Source: Candidatus Rifleibacteriota bacterium (GTDB lineage Bacteria > UBP17 > UBA6191 > JACPRK01). Taken from it: 5,709 bases of DNA. Location: positions 1 through 5,709 of the forward strand of contig JACQZL010000424.1 in assembly GCA_016213865.1 (NCBI GenBank), in the 5' to 3' direction. The notes beneath the pieces are model-generated. The model was not told where the DNA came from. It searched no databases and saw nothing but the letters and a program-made list of their open reading frames with translations. Position 1 is the stretch's first letter, and each line of letters opens with the position of its first letter. Shown here one piece after another: positions 1 through 5,694 of the stretch. Position numbers and translations under genes: made by a program.

Positions 1-1
1 C

Positions 2-1852
2 CGTGAAACCCGGCATCGCATCAGGGGTTCGGAGCCTATGGGTCCGGGTCTCGCGGCAGGTGTGAGAGAACTCGACATCGAGCAGGAGTTCGATGCGCTC
101 AACCGCGTCACGCTCATCAACCACCACCACCTCGATAAGGTCGTCCACCAGGAGTGGGACGCGGTCGGGAACCGTACCCGCCTCTCCGTCGACGGCCTCG
201 CCAGTTCCACCGCCACCTACGAGTGGGACAACCGCAACCGCCTCGCCGCCGTCCACTCTCCCGTCATGGGCGACGTCAGCTACCAGTACAACGCCAACGG
301 CCTCAAGACGAGCCTCACGTTGATGAACAGCATCGTGTGCTCCTACACCTACGACAACAACGGCCGGATGACAGCGCTCGACTACCGAAAGCCCAACAAC
401 GATCAGGTCTTCTTCGAGCAGCTCACCTACGACCCGCGCGGCAACATAACGCAAAGGGTAGACACCGAAGGCACCCACGCCTACCAGTACGACTGGCTCG
501 ACCAGCTCACCCGCGCCGACTACCCCGGCGGCGCCTACGAGGCCTTCACCTACGACGGGAGCGGCAACCGCTGGAGCCTGACGACGCCTGGCGGCGTCAC
601 CGACTACTTCGTCGACGACGCCGACCAGCTCACCGCCACCGCCGGACCCGGCACGACCGAGGCCGTCGCGTTCATCTGGAGCCTCAACGGCGAGATGGAG
701 AGCGCGCTTTCCAGCTCCCAGAGCACCCCCACGAGCTACTACTGGGACACCCGCTCGATGCTGATCGCCGTGAGCCTGCCGTCAGGCCAGGTGCTCACCT
801 ACACCTACCTCCCCGAGCAGTGGCTCGGCTGGCGCCTCACCGCCCCGACCACCGCCGGCGTCGAGCGTTACCTGTGGGACCAGGTCTCGGGCAACATCCT
901 GGGCGACCTCAACCAAAACGGCGAGCTCTTCCGCCGCTACAACACCGGCCCCGCCTACGACCAGCACCTGGCCGTCTACAACTCCGACATCGGCCAGTCC
1001 AAGGCCTTCATCACCGACCACCTCGGCAGCGTCGTCAAGCTCTCCGACGCCGACAGAGCCGACCAGGCCGCCTACACCTACGCAGCCTTCGGTGCGCCCA
1101 GGAGCTGGAGCGATTCGAGCGGCGTCGGGAACCGGCTCGCATTCACCTGGAGAGAGTGGAACCAGAGCACGGGGCAGTACTACGTCAGGGCAAGGTGGAT
1201 GCAGCCGAGAGACGTTCAGTTTCTTTCCCCGGACCCAGTTCTAGACCGTCTCCATCCGCGAAGTTACACCTACGCTGAAGGGACACCCGTTTCCAATATT
1301 GATCCAACCGGTCGTACGGCAGCAACGTTCCTTGTTGGCGGTGCCATTACCGCTCTCGCCGTAACAGCCTATGTTGCGGAGAATGCCGCCTTGCTACTCA
1401 AGGATGACATCAAGGTCAGGTTCCAGGGGGCGATTGACTGGATGAAGAACCATCAGGACCGAGAGATTGCCAAAGCCGGCCAGTGGTTTGACTCTCCTGA
1501 AGTGTTCTTTCGCGATAGTTGGGACTTCAACCGTGAATCGAACAGTTGCGTTGGCACAAAACCGCTTCGGCAACCGTACGTTATTCGCGTAGAGAATCAG
1601 AGTAGCTTTGCCATTGTCGCGTCCAATGCCATTGCGCTCTCAGTGGTGCTGTTTCATGAGTGGATACACATCTATGAGAAGACCAAGAGCGACACCTGGG
1701 CTGGCGCCCGTGCATATAACAAGTTCAATGACTTTCGAGCTATTTCTTCTCCCCTGTACACTGACGTCGTCTCCGAGGTGATGCGTTGGGAGCAGATGTG
1801 CATGTGGGGCCTGTGGGGTCACCCGCAAGCGGTTCGGAACGTAGCCCTTTGA
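2..1852 (+). CDS. RHS/YD-repeat protein, 3' part, with C-terminal HExxH toxin-like domain
   Basis: This is the C-terminal part of an RHS/YD-repeat polymorphic toxin. Residue numbers count from the first in-window ATG at 38. The frame is open from base 2 with no stop, and RHS proteins usually exceed 1000 residues, so the true start is probably left of the window. About a dozen degenerate YD repeats are visible, such as EFDALNRVT (17-25), EWDAVGNRTRL (39-49), YTYDNNGRMTAL (103-114), YQYDWLDQLTRA (149-160) and FTYDGSGNRWSL (170-181). The core-closing block follows: DHLGSV (327-332), RARW (384-387), FLSPDP (395-400) and IDPTGR (421-426). In known RHS proteins these repeats build a beta-rich shell that encloses the C-terminal toxin, which is released near the DPxG block. 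Residues 427-604 are unrelated to RHS and carry HEWIH at 540-544. A small membrane-protein gene starts one base after the stop. Delivery route (type VI secretion or another) cannot be read from this window. A false start at ATG 38 is possible because residues before about 12 do not look YD-like. Confidence 0.9.
   Translation, partial: RETRHRIRGSEPMGPGLAAGVRELDIEQEFDALNRVTLINHHHLDKVVHQEWDAVGNRTRLSVDGLASSTATYEWDNRNRLAAVHSPVMGDVSYQYNANGLKTSLTLMNSIVCSYTYDNNGRMTALDYRKPNNDQVFFEQLTYDPRGNITQRVDTEGTHAYQYDWLDQLTRADYPGGAYEAFTYDGSGNRWSLTTPGGVTDYFVDDADQLTATAGPGTTEAVAFIWSLNGEMESALSSSQSTPTSYYWDTRSMLIAVSLPSGQVLTYTYLPEQWLGWRLTAPTTAGVERYLWDQVSGNILGDLNQNGELFRRYNTGPAYDQHLAVYNSDIGQSKAFITDHLGSVVKLSDADRADQAAYTYAAFGAPRSWSDSSGVGNRLAFTWREWNQSTGQYYVRARWMQPRDVQFLSPDPVLDRLHPRSYTYAEGTPVSNIDPTGRTAATFLVGGAITALAVTAYVAENAALLLKDDIKVRFQGAIDWMKNHQDREIAKAGQWFDSPEVFFRDSWDFNRESNSCVGTKPLRQPYVIRVENQSSFAIVASNAIALSVVLFHEWIHIYEKTKSDTWAGARAYNKFNDFRAISSPLYTDVVSEVMRWEQMCMWGLWGHPQAVRNVAL
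1316..1849 (+). other. Variable C-terminal effector domain of the RHS protein, putative zinc metallopeptidase
   Basis: This segment follows the DPTGR end of the RHS core, the usual junction between conserved shell and variable toxin. It begins with a hydrophobic Ala/Gly-rich stretch (residues 427-455, numbered from ATG 38) that could be a membrane-active or pre-toxin segment. The next part, about 456-530, is soluble-looking and unfamiliar to me. Then comes a hydrophobic run leading into FHEWIHIYE (539-547). HEWIH matches the HExxH signature in which two histidines bind zinc and the glutamate activates water. The third ligand is not certain; Glu580 or Glu585 in VVSEVMRWEQ would suit a gluzincin-like arrangement. 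Peptidase activity is inferred from the motif only. I cannot assign it to a named toxin family. Lower GC and mixed third-codon bases separate it from the core. Confidence 0.65.
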
Positions 1853-1853
1853 T

Positions 1854-2261
1854 ATGGAGTTGTTTGGTCTTATTGTGAGTTGTGCGGTTGGCTTTGCCGC
1901 ATTCGTTTCTACTCGGCAACACTGCGCGAGATGCCTCCGTGCACTACAGGCTTCATTTGGAAGTGGGATGGCGATTGGTCTTGCGCTCCTGTTTTCGTCT
2001 GCTGAAACCACGCATTCTGCAAGTGGTTATGTGTTCTCTGATGACGGCGGCGGAGTTGTACTGCTCTCGCTATGCTGCCTTGCGGTGGTGCTGATTCCGT
2101 CGTTGTGCGTTAGGGGCGTACTTAGACTCATTGAGGATAAGCCAGCATTGCACTGGTGTGTCGTGCAGTGTCTTATTGGCATGTCGGTACCGGTGCTATC
2201 GGCCATCTACTTTCAAACATGGCTTGCACGGATACTGACCGAGTGTTTCCCGCGTGGATAG
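1854..2261 (+). CDS. Small four-helix membrane protein, candidate immunity protein
   Basis: I do not recognise the family. The 135-residue product has four hydrophobic segments, near residues 2-20, 33-49, 66-90 and 101-123, so it is predicted to be an integral inner-membrane protein. It has nine cysteines, including a CxxC pair at Cys24/Cys27 in the first loop. The ATG lies one base after the TGA of the RHS gene, and the nearest Shine-Dalgarno-like bases (GGAA, 1836-1839) are weak and distant, so translation may be coupled to the upstream gene. In RHS systems the gene directly after the toxin normally encodes its immunity protein; position, small size and the shared low GC support that role here. 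A membrane location would suit neutralisation of a toxin acting at or across the inner membrane. The alternative is an unrelated membrane protein carried in the same cassette. The open frame is convincing; the immunity function is an inference. Confidence 0.7.
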   Translation: MELFGLIVSCAVGFAAFVSTRQHCARCLRALQASFGSGMAIGLALLFSSAETTHSASGYVFSDDGGGVVLLSLCCLAVVLIPSLCVRGVLRLIEDKPALHWCVVQCLIGMSVPVLSAIYFQTWLARILTECFPRG

Positions 2262-2856
2262 AAGTGCAATGCTGGAATCTGGCAAGAGGATGCGGACCTC
2301 AGAGTCGCCGGTTGTCGAGGGAGCCCCCACCGGGGGCGGACGGGGAAGGCCGACCGGGAGAAGTGCGCGGACGTCGCCGGCGGCGGGGGCGGAGGGGCCG
2401 CGGGGGGATGCTGTGACGGTGGCGTGAGGTGGTGGACGGAAGGGGCGCGAAGACCCCATTCAGCTGCGGGCCCTCATCGAAGCCCGTGATCGCGCGCCAG
2501 GAGCCAGACTCCCGGATCTAGCCACGACCAGCGGCGCTGGGACTCTCGCCCCATGCCAGCCCGTCTGCTGCAACGGCTGTCTTCGAGCCCCGGGCCGGAG
2601 GGGACTCCCGCGGCCCCGGCGGGACGTCGGGCGGCTGCTCGGGGCACAGCACCCGGCCGGCCGGGGTGGGCGGGATGCCCTCGAGCGCGGCAGCGCGACC
2701 GATGGGCCCGGCGCGTAGCGACGAGCTCGGCGACGCCGGCGGCGCCGTGCCGGATGATGCGGCCGGTACAGGCGGCGCCGGGTCGAGGAGCGTAGCAGAG
2801 GGCCCGTACCGAACAGGAGGGGTTGCCGTTTGAGACCCGGGCGAGCCGACCGAGCG
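2262..2856. other. GC-rich region between convergent genes, no convincing gene
   Basis: About 595 bases separate the stop of the small membrane protein gene (+) from the stop of the lemA gene (-). Several frames stay open only because the sequence is so GC-rich; their translations are Arg/Pro/Gly/Ala-rich without domain-like pattern. Visible structure is limited to a GC hairpin at 2323-2337, six tracts of three or more G between 2332 and 2407, and a 13-base palindrome at 2528-2540 (CCAGCG-G-CGCTGG). No hairpin followed by a T-run, tRNA, terminal repeat or promoter was found. It may be decayed sequence at the edge of the toxin cassette. Confidence 0.6.
2323..2337. repeat. Perfect GC hairpin downstream of the toxin/immunity pair
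   Basis: GCCCCC (2323-2328) and GGGGGC (2332-2337) form a perfect six-base-pair stem around the three-base loop ACC. It lies 61 bases after the stop codon of the small membrane protein gene and could slow or end transcription. No U-tract follows on either strand, so it is not a standard intrinsic terminator. Confidence 0.4.
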
Positions 2857-3423
2857 TCAGAAGCTCACCTTGGGGACCGCCTGGTCCGCGACCGCCACCT
2901 CGAAGTAGGTCGCGGCCTGGAAGCCCATCATGCCGGCGATCAGGCTGCCCGGGAGCTGACGCAGCGTCGTGTTGTAGCCCTTGACGACCTCGTTGTAACG
3001 TCCGCGTTCAACCGCGATCCGGTTCTCGGTGCCGGCCAGCTCGTCCATCAGCCGGGTGAAGGTGGCGTCGGACTTGAGGTTCGGATAGCTCTCGACGACG
3101 ACCCGCAGACCCGCCAGGGCGCTCGTGAGTTCGTTGTTGCTCTCGATCTGGCCCTTGATGTCCTTGGAGGCCACGACCCGATTGCGCGCGTCGGCGATGC
3201 GGCCGAAGACCTCCTTCTCGTGGCCCGCCAGCCCCTTGGCGGTCTCGACCAGGTTGGGGATGAGATCGGCGCGGCGCTTGAGCTGGTTCTCGACCTGCGC
3301 CCACATGCCCTTGACCTCCTCATCCATCCGGGCAAACGAGTTGTTGTAGGAGATGAAGGTCATTCCCACGAGGGCCATCGCACCCAGACCCAGACCCAGG
3401 ATCACGAGAAGAGTTCTGTTCAT
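2857..3423 (-). CDS. lemA: LemA family protein
   Basis: A complete LemA-family protein of 188 residues, the usual family length. Residues 4-26 form one N-terminal membrane anchor (LLVILGLGLGAMALVGMTFI), followed by the LemA helical domain over the rest. Family hallmarks are clear: YNN (26-28), WAQVENQLKRRADLIPNLVE (41-60), HEKEVF (68-73), AR (79-80), SYPNLKSD (112-119), ENRIAVERGRYNEVVKGYNT (133-152), PGSLIAGMMGF (158-168), YFEV (173-176) and the closing PKVSF. Known LemA structures are long helical bundles; the biochemical role is not settled. The ATG has an AGGAGG five bases upstream. It is the last gene of a four-gene minus-strand operon and follows a TPM-domain gene, a common partnership. 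The symbol is the family name, not proof of orthology. Nothing is missing or truncated. Confidence 0.95.
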   Translation of the reverse strand: MNRTLLVILGLGLGAMALVGMTFISYNNSFARMDEEVKGMWAQVENQLKRRADLIPNLVETAKGLAGHEKEVFGRIADARNRVVASKDIKGQIESNNELTSALAGLRVVVESYPNLKSDATFTRLMDELAGTENRIAVERGRYNEVVKGYNTTLRQLPGSLIAGMMGFQAATYFEVAVADQAVPKVSF

Positions 3424-3428
3424 GACTG

Positions 3429-3434
3429 CCTCCT
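3429..3434 (-). promoter_or_regulatory. Consensus Shine-Dalgarno of lemA
   Basis: Read on the minus strand, AGGAGG sits five bases before the lemA ATG (3423-3421). It gives lemA its own strong ribosome entry, unlike the TPM gene before it, whose start overlaps the preceding stop codon, and it fixes the lemA start. Confidence 0.85.
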
Positions 3435-3436
3435 TT

Positions 3437-3454
3437 GGGCGCCCTCGGGCGCCC
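3437..3454. repeat. Perfect hairpin between the TPM gene and lemA
   Basis: Two copies of the self-complementary octamer GGGCGCCC (3437-3444 and 3447-3454) are separated by two bases. Read on the minus strand they fold into a seven-base-pair stem capped by a CGAG tetraloop. The hairpin begins two bases after the TPM stop codon and ends just before the lemA Shine-Dalgarno. It may stabilise the upstream transcript or adjust lemA expression relative to the upstream genes. No U-run follows, so full termination is unlikely. Confidence 0.7.
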
Positions 3455-3456
3455 GG

Positions 3457-4206
3457 CTACCAGCCGCGATCGGCACCGCCCCCTCCGGAACTGCCCCCTC
3501 CGAAGCCTCCGAACCCGGAGCCTCCCGAGAAGGAGCCGCCGGAGCTGCGGCCCGAGGTCGCGGACATTATCAGCATCTGAAACACCAGACTGCGCCAGAA
3601 CGGACTGACGGTGCAGAGGACCCCCACGCCCAGCACCATCAAGAGTGTCAGGATCGAAGAGGTGGTCGAGGGCTGACGGCGGCCTCGGCCACGCTGCGGC
3701 CCCGGCTCGGAGCCGAGGGCTGTCGGCCTGGCACCGAGCGTCTCCATCACCGCGCCGACGCCCGCCATCACGCCGCCGTCGAGGTCGCCCGCCTTGAACC
3801 GGGGCGTGACGGCGGAGTCCAGGAGCGCGCCGACCTTGCCGTCGGGCAGCTCCCCCTCCAGGCCGTAGCCGACGTGCAGACGGACCTTGCGATCCCCCGT
3901 CGCGACCAGGAACAGGAGGCCCTTGCGAGTCGACCTGTTGCCGATCTTCCAGGCGTCGAAGGTCCGCTGGGCGTAGTCGAACGGCGTCGTGCCCTGCAGC
4001 TCCGGGACGAGCAGGACCGCCAGTTGCACGCCTGCCTGCCGATCCAGCATCTGCAGGTTGCCGTCCAGCCAGCGCACGGTATCCGGTCTCAACGCCCCCG
4101 CGACGTCCGTCGTGTAGCCGCGGATCGCCGGAGGCTGCCACTCGGCCGGCAAGGCGGAGGCAGCGAGCAGGAGCGCAACTATCCAGAGCGTGACGTTTCG
4201 CATCAT
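3457..4206 (-). CDS. TPM-domain (YgcG-like) secreted, membrane-anchored protein
   Basis: The 249-residue protein begins with a signal peptide (hydrophobic 7-19, likely cleavage after ALPA at 18-21). The TPM domain spans about 29-156, with family features DVAGAL (34-39), QLAVLLVPEL (61-70), FDAWKIGN (83-90), KGLLFLVATGDRKVRLHVGYGLEGELPD in 95-122 and TPRFKAGDLDGGV (134-146). A low-complexity linker (160-180) leads to a transmembrane segment at about 183-202. The end is Gly/Ser-rich (223-245, GGSFSGGSGFGGFGGGSSGG), typical of this family. The TPM domain is thus predicted outside the cytoplasmic membrane. Some TPM proteins show phosphatase activity, but activity here is not demonstrated. The ATG at 4206 overlaps the preceding TGA as ATGA, suggesting coupling; a second in-frame ATG follows directly at 4203. 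A longer frame to 4245 would put polar residues before the signal peptide and is unlikely. Confidence 0.9.
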   Translation of the reverse strand: MMRNVTLWIVALLLAASALPAEWQPPAIRGYTTDVAGALRPDTVRWLDGNLQMLDRQAGVQLAVLLVPELQGTTPFDYAQRTFDAWKIGNRSTRKGLLFLVATGDRKVRLHVGYGLEGELPDGKVGALLDSAVTPRFKAGDLDGGVMAGVGAVMETLGARPTALGSEPGPQRGRGRRQPSTTSSILTLLMVLGVGVLCTVSPFWRSLVFQMLIMSATSGRSSGGSFSGGSGFGGFGGGSSGGGGADRGW

Positions 4207-4943
4207 CGGGCCGTGTCCAGCTTGTCGACCGCCTCGACCAAGCAATCGACCGCCTGGAGGAAGTCCCAGACCAGGCGAGCCTTCTCATCTGCCGCCGGCC
4301 GCTTCCCCGCCGCGATCTCGTCGAGCCGCGCCAGCAGTTCGGCGGGGATTCCCGGATCGAGCGCGAGCAAGCCTGCCAGCGTCGCGCCGCTGCATACAAC
4401 TTCCTTGCCCTTCAACGACAGGTAGTGCCTGCCCAGGGTCAGCAGCGCCTCGTGGAACGCCATCACGGTCTGGCCGATGACGGCCGCCGTCTCTTCCTCG
4501 CGCATCAGGTGAGAGAGCAGCAGCAGCTTCTTGGAGCGCAGCTCGAACTCGAGCTGATGGCGCAGGTGCGTCATGGTCACCTCGCCACGGGCGACAATGT
4601 CCTCGCCGAGCAGCACGCGGTACTGTCGCCGGATCTCGCCGGCCTCGACGGGGAAGACGTCGAGCGAGGAGAGGAACTCGTCCTGCGAGAACAGCACCGG
4701 CACCACGTCGAGCCGCTTGCGCGCGCGGGTCAGCGGCGCCCGGATTGCGGTGGTGATCCGCGGGCCGACCTGCCGGCACAGGACGAGCAGATTGACGGGG
4801 CCCTTCCACTCCGAGAGCTGGGCCGGCCCGGCACACGAGGGGCCGTACTGCACGAGCGCGATCAGCTCGTCGCCCAGGGTGCGGTCGAGTTCTTCGGAGA
4901 ACTCCCGCAGGACCGGGCTGCCGGTATTCACGGTTCGAGGCAC
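4203..4943 (-). CDS. Conserved hypothetical, degenerate nucleotidyltransferase-like protein with helical C-terminus
   Basis: I cannot name this 246-residue protein with certainty. No signal peptide or membrane segment is visible, so it should be cytoplasmic. The N-terminal half has the rhythm of a small polymerase-beta-type nucleotidyltransferase: a helix, then LIALVQYGPSCAG (27-39), then a strand KGPVNLLVLC (47-56), then VVPVLFSQDEFLSSLDVFPVEAGEIRRQYRVLLGED (80-115). Active members place a GS motif and a DxD pair around these positions. Here the strand reads PVNLLVL, with no aspartate, so catalysis looks lost. Residues 120-246 are largely helical and resemble the helical companion of such domains. 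The start is GTG at 4943, behind a GGAGG ten bases upstream; an in-frame GTG at 4931 forms a GTGA overlap with the preceding stop but is less well placed. With the 4943 start the gene overlaps the preceding one by 16 bases, and its TGA overlaps the TPM ATG. The fold assignment is tentative. Confidence 0.85.
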   Translation of the reverse strand: MPRTVNTGSPVLREFSEELDRTLGDELIALVQYGPSCAGPAQLSEWKGPVNLLVLCRQVGPRITTAIRAPLTRARKRLDVVPVLFSQDEFLSSLDVFPVEAGEIRRQYRVLLGEDIVARGEVTMTHLRHQLEFELRSKKLLLLSHLMREEETAAVIGQTVMAFHEALLTLGRHYLSLKGKEVVCSGATLAGLLALDPGIPAELLARLDEIAAGKRPAADEKARLVWDFLQAVDCLVEAVDKLDTAR

Positions 4944-5476
4944 TTCTTCTTCTCCTCCTCCAGTTCGCGACAGGTCTCTTGCACGAGTCTGAGCCTCTCG
5001 ACGAGGCTCGCCGACCGGGCCACGACCTCATCGCCCGTCAACGCCTCCGAGGATGCAAGCTGTGCGTCGAGGGTCTCGAGGCCCCCGACCAGCGTCTCGA
5101 GCGTGCGCTCGGTGGCCGAGAACTCGGCGGCCAGTTGCGCGAGCGCCCGCTGCCGCTCGGCGTCGGTGCCCGGCGCGTAGGCTTGCACCCTGGCTCTCAG
5201 CCGGGTGTGGCGCTGGAGCAGCGCGGGCAGGCTCTTCGTCGTCAGCTCGCGGGCGTGGGCGAGCACCTCGCGAGTCGTCGAGGCCGGCAACAGCTGCAGC
5301 CGTCCGGCCTCCTCGATGCCCTGGAGTGCCCTCTCCGCGCGTTCCAGCAGCCTCTCCGCCTCGGGATTGCCGCCGAGCATCCGCCGCCTGCTCGCCGACC
5401 GCTCCACGGCGTACAGGGCGAGCCCCCCGAACGCGACCGTCGGGATCAGCACCATCAGGACCAGGATCCAACCCAT
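4928..5476 (-). CDS. Membrane-anchored coiled-coil protein of unknown function
   Basis: I do not recognise a family. From the chosen ATG at 5476 the product has 182 residues: one membrane helix at 2-24 (WILVLMVLIPTVAFGGLALY), a basic stretch SASRRR (27-32) consistent with a cytoplasmic C-terminus, and then an almost wholly helical, Glu/Arg/Leu-rich body. Heptad-like spacing is evident at 40-58, 108-142 and 155-178, ending in the charged run ELEEEKKKC (171-179). It is the first visible gene of the operon and overlaps the next gene by 16 bases. The frame stays open upstream to 5707, with another ATG at 5536 (202-codon version). That upstream part is unlike the rest, crosses strong inverted repeats and would place polar residues before the membrane helix, so 5476 is preferred. 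The Shine-Dalgarno for either start is weak, so the start is uncertain. A scaffold-like role alongside LemA and TPM proteins is inference. Confidence 0.75.
   Translation of the reverse strand: MGWILVLMVLIPTVAFGGLALYAVERSASRRRMLGGNPEAERLLERAERALQGIEEAGRLQLLPASTTREVLAHARELTTKSLPALLQRHTRLRARVQAYAPGTDAERQRALAQLAAEFSATERTLETLVGGLETLDAQLASSEALTGDEVVARSASLVERLRLVQETCRELEEEKKKCLEP
4954..4961 (-). promoter_or_regulatory. Shine-Dalgarno inside the coiled-coil gene for the GTG-started gene
   Basis: On the minus strand two overlapping GGAGG words lie here, the nearer one ten bases before the GTG at 4943. They fall within the coding end of the preceding gene, where they also encode part of its Glu/Lys-rich tail. 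They favour the GTG at 4943 over the one at 4931. Confidence 0.65.
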
Positions 5477-5571
5477 CCACCCATTCTCGGCCAGGCGGGG
5501 ACGCAAGGCAAGGTTCGAGTCCCGCGAGGGGAGCATGTCATCCAGGGGGCCTCGTTGAACTTCAATCCCTG

Positions 5572-5590
5572 TCGGGGACTTCGTCCCCGA
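5572..5590. repeat. Inverted repeat 1 of the operon upstream region
   Basis: TCGGGGAC (5572-5579) and GTCCCCGA (5583-5590) form a perfect eight-base-pair stem with the loop TTC. On the minus strand the hairpin is followed by CAGGGATTGAAG, giving the stretch a look reminiscent of dispersed hairpin repeats or of a CRISPR repeat end, but only one copy is present here. Confidence 0.75.
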
Positions 5591-5597
5591 ACCCCTA

Positions 5598-5620
5598 CCA
5601 GGGCCAGAGCCTGGCCCTGG
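5598..5620. repeat. Inverted repeat 2 of the operon upstream region
   Basis: CCAGGGCCAG (5598-5607) and CTGGCCCTGG (5611-5620) form a perfect ten-base-pair stem with the loop AGC. It lies seven bases from inverted repeat 1. In RNA of either strand this would be very stable. No T-run follows on either side. Confidence 0.8.
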
Positions 5621-5668
5621 ACCCGGCACTGTTTGCAGAGAACGTAGCCTGAGCGGCACTTCCAAGGG

Positions 5669-5694
5669 CTCTTGCCTGCAAGCGAAGGCAAGAG
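5669..5694. repeat. Inverted repeat 3 of the operon upstream region
   Basis: CTCTTGCCT (5669-5677) and AGGCAAGAG (5686-5694) form a perfect nine-base-pair stem with an eight-base loop. The longer loop and lower GC set it apart from the two neighbouring hairpins. It could be a regulator-binding palindrome, a transcript hairpin, or the terminator stem of a gene beyond the right edge, though no clear T-run follows. Confidence 0.7.

Noticed and set aside
154..1278. 374-codon + strand frame inside the RHS gene
   Set aside because: Arg/Pro/His-rich shifted-frame reading of the YD-repeat coding sequence; the RHS frame is unmistakable.
2323..2337. Intrinsic terminator of the toxin/immunity unit
   Set aside because: The stem is good but there is no T-run after it on either strand, so it is listed only as a hairpin.
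2332..2407. G-quadruplex from repeated G-tracts
   Set aside because: Six tracts exist, but no four of them fall within the short loop lengths of a standard quadruplex.
2269..2427. Short + strand frame of 52 codons after the small membrane protein gene
   Set aside because: It opens with ATG but has no clear Shine-Dalgarno, and its product is Gly/Arg/Pro-rich low-complexity sequence running through the GC hairpin. The bases look non-coding.
2830..4425. 531-codon open frame on the + strand opposite the lemA and TPM genes
   Set aside because: It is the antisense shadow of strongly recognisable LemA and TPM genes in GC-rich DNA; its product is His/Arg/Asp-rich without a domain.
4425..5180. 251-codon + strand frame opposite the nucleotidyltransferase-like and coiled-coil genes
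   Set aside because: Antisense shadow; the minus-strand genes have overlapping starts and stops, a Shine-Dalgarno and protein-like helices.
5509..5535. GGTTCGAGTCCCGC on the + strand, like the T-loop and 3' half of a tRNA, possibly an attachment-site remnant
   Set aside because: The preceding bases do not pair with the 3' stem and no acceptor, D or anticodon arm lies upstream, so no tRNA can be built. A match of this size may be chance.
5572..5590. CRISPR array
   Set aside because: Only one repeat-like unit is present, with no second copy and no spacer pattern.
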